Assembly: GCF_030253575.1 (NCBI RefSeq) | Contig: NC_080557.1 | Span: 13,678,001-13,742,000 of the forward strand | Length of the DNA: 64,000 nt | Reading direction: 5' to 3' | Source of the DNA: Rhododendron vialii | Lineage: Eukaryota > Streptophyta > Magnoliopsida > Ericales > Ericaceae | Shown: one piece after another, positions 55,430 through 64,000 of the stretch | Numbering within the stretch: the stretch's first letter is position 1 | Layout: every line of letters starts with the position of its first letter | Notes under the pieces: generated by a model | What the model saw: only the letters and a program-made list of their open reading frames with translations | Databases searched by the model: none | What the model was told of the DNA's origin: nothing | Translations under genes and position numbers: made by a program

Positions 55430-57250
55430 ATGGCATACCTTCTTTGGAAAAAGATTTCTACTCCAGTACTATACTAATATTCTTGATTGTAGCAGCATTC
55501 TTCATGCAATTGAGTTTTGCCAATGCAGGTACGCCATCTGATTTCTCATAACTCAGGGTGTCTGGACCGACTAGGTGTGCTATGTGTTATACGTTGCGAT
55601 TTTAACTCTTGAATATGTGATGGGCTGTATGTTAGGCACCCAAAGTGGTGGGATATTAGGTTTTTTGTACTAACTTGGTAGTCGACTCAATAGACCGACT
55701 AATCAAGAGATTGATTCTATTGTCCACTAGCCTATATAACACGTGGATTAAAAGCACGCGGATAGAAGTCATATGCGATTTGAACAACATGGTTTTGAAT
55801 TGTTGGAGTGATTGTTAGCCAGAAAAGTTGCCAAATTCACGTCAAGATATGGTTCCTTTTATTCGCATCTGTATTTAATTTTTAATTTGTACGAGGATGT
55901 AAAGACAAGACAAGTGAATTCCCCCTTCTACCGTGGTTTTTGTTTAATTATTGATCATATACAATCTTTGGTTGCCACGTCATTAGGGTAATGGGGGCCA
56001 ATTTTTTTAATTAATTTTGAATTTTTAGATTGTGAGTTGTAGGTATTGGATTATGATTAGAATAGAATTATGAATAAGTGAAATTTTTTTTTTTGGATAG
56101 GGAATAAGTGAAAGTGTGTGAATATATAGAATAGATTTTCAATTGAGCAGTGTCTATGGTTATAATCTTAAGTATAAATTAAGATGCATTTTTCATTGCC
56201 TCGAGTTTGCTAATCTATATAATATGGGAGGGTAGTAATTTTTTGAAAATGCTTCAGATAAGTATTCTTTTCTGATGCATATTTCGTTGACTGCAAAACA
56301 AGAATCTATTATGAAAATGTAAAAGCTTTTCTACAACTGTTCTAAAATTAGGTCTCATCACTCAATTTCAAGAATGAATTCTAGCATAATTTATTCTAAA
56401 ATTTCTTTCAAACACAAAAAATAGGAAATAAGAAATAGAAAATGGGAAAATTTGGCTCATGCAAAACACCTCAATGCTGTTACATGAGTCTGTTCGTTTG
56501 ATGATATTCATAGTGAAGACATGTATAGGCCCTGTTGCACCTAATTTTTTTCCCCTAATGCTACTGGTACCGACGGGTTGTATAGCGATTCTAAACCAAC
56601 GGTCCTGCGACTATGGGTTCTACATGGATGATCTGAGCTCTTCAATAATTTTAAGGTTTTCATCAATTTGAATTTATGATTTCAACCGATGCTCATCTTC
56701 GATCAAATAAACAGGCCTTGTGTTTATCAACCTACTGATGAAAACTGATTTTGTGTTTCGGGAAAGGAAACTTTTATTGGGTTAGCAACACAACTTCTTT
56801 TCACGATTCCGGAAATAACTGTGCCCGGAACCGTTGGATGCATGTGGGCATGTAGCATTCCTCCTAAATCACTGACTTGAGGAAGTTTAGGATGGGTCCC
56901 TTTTTAATTATCAATGTATTGGAGGTAAAGTTGCTCCATTGTAACCTGGAGGTAATGGGTTCGAGTTGCGGAAACAACCTCTCTGCTTGCAGGAGTAAGG
57001 CTACATACATCAACTCTTCCTTTGACCTCGCAATAACCGGAGCCTCGTGCACTGTCCTTTAGTATACTACTAAGTTGTCCTTTTTGCAGACGAAAATGCA
57101 AACACCAATGCAAGGAAAGTGGGAATGAGGAGGATCAAACCTAGCCTGCCGCGGCCTCCAATGGCAGATCAGCCAAAGCACCAGAGGCCACCGCCACATA
57201 ACACGACGGAAAACGGCGTTAGCACCACCACTAGACTCCCCATGCCCTGA
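55430..57250 (+). CDS. Candidate small secreted-peptide gene (frameshifted first exon)
   Basis: Exon 1 (55430-55528) and exon 2 (57090-57250) are joined by a 1561-bp intron with G|GTACGC donor and TTTTTGCAG acceptor. In the joining frame exon 1 encodes a strongly hydrophobic stretch ending FFMQLSFANA, a textbook signal-peptide core and cleavage site. Exon 2 continues with ENANTNARKVGMRRIK, then proline-rich, basic sequence and LPMP before the stop, about 52 residues. The likely start ATG at 55430 (MAYLLWKKISTPVLY) is in another frame and hits a stop at 55475-55477, so a one-base shift separates start from signal peptide; M at ~55504 is the only in-frame ATG. It may be a pseudogene, a sequencing error or use another start. 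No known peptide-hormone motif (CLE, IDA, CEP, RGF) is evident. Confidence 0.4.
56921..57063 (+). mobile_element. Au-like SINE in the peptide-gene intron
   Basis: Landmarks GGTAAAGTTGCTCCATTGTA, CCTGGAGGTAATGGGTTCGA (pol III B box GGGTTCGAG), GGAAACAACCTCTCTGC, AGGAGTAAGGCTACATACAT and GCCTCGTGCACTGTCC are in the order of the plant Au SINE, a tRNA-derived short retroposon. Diverged by several substitutions. It ends about 25 bp before the exon 2 acceptor. Confidence 0.82.
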
Positions 57251-58510
57251 CTGGCTCGATTGGCTAGTCACATAGCGCTAATGAAGATCGTGCTCTTAAC
57301 ATTAGTAGGAGTAGTTTGTATTGTACTGTCCAAATACTGTTATTTGTGTGTGGAATTAATTAACATAAACAAAAGAAGGCGAAGTTGTAGAAAAAATGCA
57401 AAAGATACAGACGGGGTCACAAATTCGGTCGCATAAGTGTTCGAAAATGTTCGATGCATGTGAGTCTCATGTAGTGATTGCAACGGGTAGGCCGGATGGA
57501 TATTTTTGTAGTTTCGTACCGTAATTATTATGAAACGCGAAGCAATTACAAATGCTGTGAAACATGAGTACAATCAGTAAAAACGTACTAAAACATTTAA
57601 GATGAAGTTAAGAGTTAGAAAATAGGGTGTGAGATCCATGGAAGGGCACATGCCACACATCAAGTCATTGTCTTAAAGCTGTATTCGCCTCCCCTCATGT
57701 AGATTATGATGGTCAAATACCACTCGATTTCAACGTAGGTGCAATAGAATCACCGGGCAGACAGTTGTGTAGTACTGAGAGTACGTAATACTTCTTGATG
57801 TGAAATAATCCATAACCTTCTTAAAAGATAAGTACTTATTTTCAAGTTTAAAAATAATGTACTTATGAAAGTAATTTTTTTTTTGCATCGTTTAAAAAAT
57901 CTTTTAAACAAGATCCATATTGCATATTTTTATATTTCAATAAATTCATTATTTTTAAGCTTAAAATTTTTTTAAAAAAATACTTATTTAAACATAAGTA
58001 CTTTTTTTTTTAGATCCTGGAACGGAGCTTGTATACTCATTTTCAAAAAAACTACACGCACAACCATTGTGTTGGTTGTGCAACTAATTCTGGCCATCCA
58101 AATGTGTTTTGGACGGTCTGGATTAAAAATAATCTATTATCGGTCATAGTTCATTCATGACCGGTCATAAATGAAATGAACATTGACCATTAATTACTGC
58201 CATGAACGGTCAAATATTGGTTGTGTAAAGCGTTTTGCAGAACGGTTGTGATTAATTTTTTATTCATTTTTCTGTGGAAAAGACCACCTGAAAGACTTAC
58301 AAGGGTCATCTGGAGATACAGACAAAAAGAAAGTACCCACAAGGCTTGGGTAGCGACAGTAACCACACTACAGTACCGATCAGAAACAAACAAATCGGAG
58401 CTACCACATCCACCCACCAAAGGAATTTACTCCTACTTCACTACGGAGCCAAGCACGAATTCATGGTCCAGGGAACTTGTCTGAGAGGCGGGCCAGTTTG
58501 TTCGCATCTC
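57219..58510. repeat. Segmental repeat, copy 3
   Basis: Direct repeat partner of 53465-54750. Its first ~32 bases are the end of the candidate peptide reading frame, whose stop is at 57248-57250. It differs from copy 2 by a 217-bp MITE insertion (58044-58260) and scattered changes. Some open frames within it recur in shifted form in copy 2; none looks like a gene. Confidence 0.92.
58044..58260. mobile_element. MITE with ~10-bp target duplication (Mutator-like)
   Basis: 217 bp present here but absent from the paralogous copy at ~54275, which reads straight from GTATATTCATTTT to CTGTGG. Flanks TACTCATTTT (58034-58043) and TATTCATTTT (58261-58270) are a 10-bp duplication with one change. Inside, GCACAACCATTGTGTTGG at the left and ACGGTTGTGATTAA at the right are roughly inverted. 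The motif TGTGTTTTGGACGGTC also occurs near 2885, so other copies exist. Confidence 0.72.
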
Positions 58511-59473
58511 GAATGATTTCAATGATCTGAACTTAACACCAGGTAAAAGCTTGTTTTTAAATGTTGGAGGAAAATGCTAGGAAAAGATTATTACTTCTAC
58601 TTTCGGGGCAAGTCCGCTCACAAAACATTTAACACAACAATTGACACTCAATCTCAATCTTTGCTTTGGACGGCTGAGATTAGATCCCAGTTCTCAACTC
58701 ACGTGCTCCAAACCCAGACGTCGACCTCTATGCGCTCTCTCTCTCTCTCTCCCTCTCTCAAAGTCGACCTCTGCCCGTTCAGAGATCCGGCGACCAATAG
58801 AAGCCCTAAACACCGGAGAACGAAAGAACAAACCAACGAAACTTTTATTCTCGGAGTCCAAACCAGCCTCGAAAGCTTTTCCGGCGAGATAATTTAAAGC
58901 AGATACTTCAAGCCGTTAACAGAGGAAAACGAGACTAACAGTTGTATATGCACTTAACTTGTGCATGTTTATTAGAGATGAAATAGTTCAAATCCAGATT
59001 TCGATAGCGTCTCGATTTGTAGAAGATAAAAATATATAAAAACTCGAATGTAACATTTTCATGTAGATTACGGCACAATTTTTAAATGCACTCAAACATT
59101 TTTTTTGAGAAATTAAAAGATCTCATTGACTTCTACTAATTAGCAGCAAAAAATTGTGAATTTTTATTGTGAAAAAATGAATTGCTTTTAAGTTCTCATA
59201 TTGCTGGTGCTGGACAATCTTTATGGGAGCGAACCATATTGAAAGTAAACATAGCATATTATTGGTAAATGAAATGTCTCAACTAGCCTCAAGGAAGTCC
59301 GATTGGTTAGTGGGTTTGATCTCCACAATTGACCAGGTTTCGATTCAAGGGGTAAGAACGCAAGAAAGAAATTTCTTTCGGGGATTAGTTGAGATTCGTG
59401 TAAGCCAGCTCAAACACCTCTTGACCGTCGAAAAAAAAGTCCCAACTTTTCACATGCTCAGAGGTGCTAGAGG
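58511..59473. other. Unresolved region with possible 5'-leader-like sequence
   Basis: 58660-58900 has a CT-rich run (~58736-58760) followed by moderately GC-rich sequence with two overlapping plus-strand open frames (58574-58897 and 58641-58892). Neither resembles a known protein; it could be a fragment of a gene's 5' end. The rest is AT-rich. Confidence 0.3.
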
Positions 59474-59811
59474 TATAGCAAAAGCTGTACAAACAGCTTG
59501 CACATATCCATTTTAGACCCGATTTGGGTTCCACAAAGATAATCGGAGTCGCTCATTTTGTTCAAAATTTATTTTTTAGGCCAAATTTTGATAGATGATT
59601 TGTAAATATCCTTACCGATATCGGATTGAGAATTCTGAAGCAAAGTTGAATGATTTGTAAATATCCTTACCGATATCGAATTGAGATGATTTTTTATAAA
59701 AACCCTAAAAAAACATATTTTGAACAACATAAACGAGTCCGATCATTTTTTTGGGACCCAAATCAGGTCCAAAATGGATCTGTGCAAGCTATTTGTACAG
59801 CTTTTGCTGTA
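59474..59811. repeat. Foldback element with internal direct repeats
   Basis: Terminal arms: TATAGCAAAAGCTGTACA on the left and, inverted, TACAGCAAAAGCTGTACA on the right, with homology continuing through CAGCTTGCACA.ATCCATTTT and GATTTGGGT. Inside, TTTGTAAATATCCTTACCG occurs twice about 55 bp apart (~59599 and ~59654). No coding content; target duplication unclear. Confidence 0.72.
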
Positions 59812-60023
59812 CTCATGTCATTTCTGTCACATGCTCCTGTAGGGTGTGCTGTGTGATTTCAAAACATTTTTTGGGTGTGAAGTGTGATTCCACTCGAATA
59901 GAGGGGGATATTTGTGAACTTCACCCAAATAGAATTGAGGCCTAAAAAACTCAAGTTAAGGAAACGGTCGGAGCCCTAAACGAGAATCAGTGGTCGAAGG
60001 AGGAGGAGGAGGAGAAATACACG

Positions 60024-60242
60024 ATGCCAAAACGAGCGAGCGCGGGCCGGAATCGGAACGAGTCGCTGTTGACTCGGTCCGTCACCTCGGTCTTCACCTT
60101 CGTTCGGTTCGCCGAATTCGAGATCCTTTTCGTTCTGTTCTTCCTCATCGCTTTCATCGTCTTCAAAGATCTCACAGCCAGGCCCGAGTACAATCAGATC
60201 CTCGTGAAGAAGCCGGGTGGCCCTGATTGGTGGCCTTACTAG
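60024..60242 (+). CDS. Small conserved plant membrane protein
   Basis: An intact 72-codon single-exon frame. The N-terminal ~25 residues are basic (MPKRASAGRNRNESLL), residues ~33-50 form one membrane segment (FEILFVLFFLIAFIVF), and the tail KDLTARPEYNQILVKKPG ends in DWWPY. The layout (basic head, one helix, short conserved tail) fits a small single-pass protein that I believe is conserved in land plants, function unknown. The codons are GC-richer than the surroundings, and the GGAGGAGG leader (~59998-60013) precedes the ATG. This start is preferred because the alternative upstream frame (59990) is shifted and gives no recognisable protein. Confidence 0.72.
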   Translation: MPKRASAGRNRNESLLTRSVTSVFTFVRFAEFEILFVLFFLIAFIVFKDLTARPEYNQILVKKPGGPDWWPY

Positions 60243-62102
60243 ACAGGTTTACGGAGAAACATGAAGGATTGTTGGATCAAAAAGCATATCTGAAGAACAA
60301 GAATCCATGTGAAATTTGGGGGCATTTCTGGGTTTGTAAAATGATTCGAGGATAATACCTGATTCCCTTTTTTGTTCTCTTTTTTCTTTTTCTTTTTTGT
60401 TGCTTGTTAGTTTGGTTTGATAGCTTCTATGGTTGGCATAGCTTCGGATTTGGATCAATTGTATTCTGGGGGTTATGTCCTTCAGATGTTGTATTTCTTG
60501 TTTGGGCTTTCAAACGAATTCGTTCTTGTTATGGAAAAACATTCGTACTAATAAGAAAAATGAAGGATTAGATGAAGATTTACCTTTGTCGGTGTCGAGC
60601 AGATCTAATGTACTTCCCTAATCGTTGTGGTTGGGCCAAAATAAAGTGGTTTACAAACTTTGAACTATTTCCCTTTCTGCTTGTAGTTGGAGTTTTGCCT
60701 AAACTAATGTCTCCGGACCTACTGGTTTCGTTTTCCTCACATATTATCTTAACCTAATTCGTCGTTCTCGCACGCGTGCTACCCTAAGCAACAAAATTCG
60801 AGTGCGGGTGCGCGAGCACGAAAGTGTCTTCGGAAAACATCCCAAACTACTGAAATTGGTGAGAGCGAGGATTTGAGAGCGCGAGTGTAAGGCAAGGATT
60901 GGGAGCAGGAGCGAGGGCATTATCAAGGATTATGTGATTTGAGTTCCAGCGCTTGAGGTTCGAACCTGAAAGCTTCAGGTATATTTTACAGCTGTAAGCC
61001 GGCCCTGCTTTGAACCCTTTCTCCGCTCTAAAAAATTATAGATTGGACACACAACTGCGCCCAAGTGTGTGCGCTTGTGCCGTCAGCAATGCTGTGATAA
61101 TATCAGCTCACAACTTGACATTTAACTACTGGCCCCTGTAATTTTTCTAGGACAATGTTTAGATGCATGCTGGTAAAACTTGATAGACCCAGATGGCAAT
61201 GAGTAATTGTTTCAGATAACTAATTGCTGGTCTTGTCTGTCTTGTCATATTTGAAATCCTATCAAGTGTTATTTCTCTCAGCATGTGTGCAGAAAGCTGG
61301 GAAAGAAGTACTTTTTTGTCTTCTTTCCAATAGCAAGGCCCAGGCTGATCCTCTCCAATTTTCATCCACCCGGCTTCTGCAGTTTTGGGTGTGCAAGTGC
61401 CCCTCAAATCCTCTGTACCCAAAAAATGCGTGTTCCTGTGTATTTTCGGCCATCGAAGCAAGTGAGAATCTTGAGATGTGAGGATTTTATGCGTTTCAAA
61501 GGCAAAAAAGGCAATGCAACACCGTTACAGGCATTGTCAGTTGTAGAAGATTTGAACTCTTGGACCTAACTAATCTGTAAGAACTGGGGGTGTCTATCTT
61601 TTGAAGTGGACCAAACTAGTCCATAGAAAGTGGGGTTCACATCTCCGCTTGCGGACATCGGTCTATGTTTCAGTTGCATTGTGCAAGCAACAGACAGATA
61701 CACGGTTAATGATGGTGTGAAAGTGGAGCCGTTAAATTATTTACATTCATTTTTTACTTGGAAAAGGTTTAGCTAGGGTTCAATTCAGACGTGATTTGGG
61801 TGATATTTATCGGTGGACCTTGAAGTGTAGATTCATTTCGAGGAAACTTAGAATCTGACGCGTGTATGTTTGCACCACCTACTCTCAGCTGTCACATTGA
61901 AGAAAGGAGCCTGTTTTTTACTCATGAGATTCAATTATTGTTGAAAGGGAAGTAGCCTGTTTGATCACTTGCAGCTAGAAGGTGATGGCACTTGAAAGTG
62001 CCTGCTTTAATGCTCGTTCAACAACCAGACCGAAGAGAGAGTTATTATTTATGACTGAAGACACTCATTGCCAGAATGGAGTAATATCTCTCCACAAATT
62101 AT

Positions 62103-62140
<38 letters not shown>

Positions 62141-62640
62141 TGTAATGATTGTCAGTCATATTATTAGATTTTGAGGAGGTAAAATCAACTACCTATGACT
62201 GAAAGGTCATTAATTTTTTTCAGGACAGTTACTCAGTTTTTTCTTGTTTTTTTTTGTTTTCGGTCAGCCAGTTTTTTCTTGTTGACAGGTGATAAGAGGG
62301 AGTAGTGACAGTTTGTGCAAATTTAACAGTACAATTTGCTATAACTGGTTTGATTCTGGAGTGTTTTAGTGCTTGGGGAAATGGTGGTGGTGGTTTGGGC
62401 AATGGGTGGCAGGACCACAAACCACCGGAGTGTATATGCTGAGCTTGTTCTGTCCCGGCCAAAAAGGAAACCAGAAGGAAACCCACGTGGGCTTTGACAG
62501 ATTGAGTTACACTGATGTGTTTGATAGGAAGGGAGCTTAAATTGCTGAGATACTAATGAGTTTAATCTCCTAAGTGACAATACTAATTTTTAGACACCAA
62601 CGGGCCTTTTTATCTGCCTCTGTTGTTAGTGGTTTGCACA
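60243..62640. other. Intergenic region between membrane protein and SPL
   Basis: No convincing gene. 60243-60560 is the likely 3' leader of the upstream gene (T-rich, AATAAG near 60550). Near 60945-61010 GAGGTTCGAACCTGAAAGC looks like a pol III B box and could be a SINE remnant. A (GA)n run of about 17 units lies at 62105-62138. Several short open frames near 61224-61569 overlap on both strands and resemble nothing known. Confidence 0.5.
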
Positions 62641-63027
62641 GGTCTCTTCAAGGTTTAGGGAACACTGAAGCTTGTTGATATCTTCCTCACCGAGCTCTCT
62701 GAAACAGCGATCTCAGGTTTTAATTTTGTTAAGGTATGGTCGTCGCGCTTACACTATGACCTTCTTGCTAAACATGTTTATCAACTGCTTGTATCATTAT
62801 TCTGGTCTTTTTAAGTTCAGTATCTATTGTGTTGCTTTTAGTTTCCTCATATTATGATTCTCGATCTGTGTCTTTTCGGCATCGCTTGCATTGTTTTGGT
62901 TCCCTCATATAATGGATGTATTAGCTTTTGAAACTTAAATTATGCATCATCCAGTGCTGAATAGAGAAGTTTGGTAGCACAATCTGTAGAGGGTATCTGA
63001 ATTTTCATTTATGAGATTCCTCTAGCA
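62641..63027 (+). promoter_or_regulatory. Probable SPL 5' leader, with a possible leader intron
   Basis: The sequence before the SPL ATG is untranslated and contains a plausible donor AAG|GTATGG at ~62732 and pyrimidine-rich acceptor candidates upstream of 63027, consistent with the leader introns common in SPL genes. The transcription start was not identified. Confidence 0.35.
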
Positions 63028-63608
63028 ATGGACTGGACCTCAAAAACTCCCTCAGAGTGGGACTGGGAGAATCTTTGTATGTCTAATGGAAAGACAATTG
63101 AAATTCCAAAACATGTACAACTTTCAAGCCATGAGATTGAGGGAGAGGGAGATGGAAATGAATTTCTTTATTCGTCGGCGGATTCTTCATTGAAGGAAGG
63201 AGTGGAGACTTTCAGCACTGTTGATGGGTTGCCCATAGATTGTTGTCAGAAGGTAGTATTTTCTGAGAATTTTCCGGCATTGGGGGATTCTATAAGCAGT
63301 GGTGGTCCAATGATTGGTTTGAAGCTTGGTAAGCGGACGTATTTTGAGGACATGTGTGCTTCCGCTAGCTCATCGAAGACCGCTGCACCTATTTCCATAA
63401 TTCCTACATCAAGTGCTGCTACAGCAAGGAGATCTAGGGTGCCTAACCATGGTGCACAGGCCCCGCATTGCCAAGTTGAGGGATGCCACCTTGACCTCAA
63501 GTCAGCTAAAGAGTACCACCGTCGACATAGAATTTGCGAAAGCCATTCCAAAAGTCCAAGGGTCGTTGTAGCCGGGGTGGAGCGCAGGTTTTGCCAGCAG
63601 TGCAGCAG
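63028..63608 (+). CDS. SPL: SQUAMOSA-promoter-binding-protein-like (SPL) transcription factor, first coding exon
   Basis: The frame starts MDWTSKTPSEWDWENL, the N-terminus of the SPL2/10/13 group, and runs 193 codons plus two bases. Residues ~147-193 are the first part of the SBP domain: CQVEGCHLDLKSAKEYHRRH, ICESHSK, RRFCQQCSR, giving the Cys and His ligands of zinc site 1 and the start of site 2. The exon ends inside the Arg codon of QQCSR, the conserved SPL intron position (normally R|FHLL). The donor here reads AG|GCAAGT, a GC donor rather than GT. The reading frame runs on for 80 codons into the intron, which is an artefact. The rest of the SBP domain, nuclear signal and any miR156 site lie beyond the window. 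SBP proteins bind GTAC motifs and control phase change and flowering. Confidence 0.93.
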
Positions 63609-64000
63609 GCAAGTTCTTCTTGTGGAACTGTTACTAGAATTTTATTTGTTAGTAATTAACGTAGCCCATCCACTAGTTTGCCTAGGAGCACCTCCACTGT
63701 CTCGGCAAATCCCTTGCTGTAGCCAAAATTCGACAGAAATGAGCAAAAGTGCAGCTTCAGTGGGAAAAATCCCTTGCAAAAAATTTTCCAGGGCCATTTC
63801 TTGTACCAAATTTGGCTTCAAGTTTTGGTTTTGGCAAGCTTGCCACGTTAGTTAATGGTTGTTAGTCAAAGGTAGTGTGGATGTTGCAAAATACTAGCAT
63901 TCACCAATCGACCAGAGATGCTGCTGTACATTTCAAATGCCACTTTTGTTTTGTTTTTGTTTTCGACACTGTAGTAGGCAAAATAGGGTTGTGGCTATGG
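63609..64000 (+). other. Start of SPL intron 1
   Basis: Intron sequence beginning GCAAGTTCTT, T-rich, running to the window end without a recognisable continuation of the SBP domain (FHLL.EFD). Confidence 0.7.

Noticed and set aside
63609..63855. Continuation of the SPL frame for 80 codons
   Set aside because: The sequence departs from the SBP domain exactly at the conserved intron site and lacks the required second zinc-site residues.

Overview
The window is nuclear DNA of a flowering plant, most likely a eudicot. The evidence is spliced plant genes (SBP-box SPL, UNE12/LRL-type bHLH, FUBP-like KH protein, TEBICHI-type DNA polymerase theta, a DUF3754 protein), AT-rich introns, plant Ty1/copia and Ty3/gypsy retrotransposons primed by initiator-Met tRNA, an L1-type LINE with DUF4283, an Au-like SINE and many hAT/Tourist/foldback elements. 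No prokaryotic, organellar or CRISPR feature was seen.

Layout. 1-1.3 kb: a duplicated segment split by a solo LTR. 2.2-16.1 kb: a decayed bHLH gene on the minus strand. One of its introns is about 13.5 kb and holds two hAT elements and a plus-strand LINE. The LINE is itself broken by a recent, internally deleted Copia element, a probable solo LTR, a Tourist MITE and two small hAT elements. 16.6-27.2 kb: an array of imperfect repeats, interrupted by a hAT element that carries a rearranged Gypsy element, plus a second small hAT. 27.4-29.9 kb: a polypurine domain containing a foldback repeat. 31.1-40.6 kb: two neighbouring minus-strand pseudogenes with introns, DUF3754 and the polymerase end of TEBICHI, both with in-frame stops. 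41.4-42.7 kb: a GC-rich exon-like block that I could not identify.

44-53 kb: a non-LTR retroposon with a 14-bp target duplication, a mariner HTH relic, a KH-domain pseudogene whose KH exons were tandemly duplicated, a captured coiled-coil coding fragment and a solo LTR. 53.4-58.6 kb: a direct segmental duplication bracketing a possible small secreted-peptide gene whose intron holds an Au-like SINE. 60.0 kb: a small membrane-protein gene. 63.0 kb to the end: the first coding exon of an SPL transcription factor, apparently with a GC donor splice site.

The only protein genes that look intact are the small membrane protein and the SPL 5' end. The rest is mainly nested transposons and decayed duplicate genes. 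These are informative because target-site duplications and paralogous empty sites let the insertion order be read from the sequence. I saw no clear new multi-gene system. The best candidates for something undescribed are the secreted-peptide locus (55.4-57.25 kb), the KH exon expansion (48.2-50.4 kb) and the captured coding fragment (50.4-51.06 kb).
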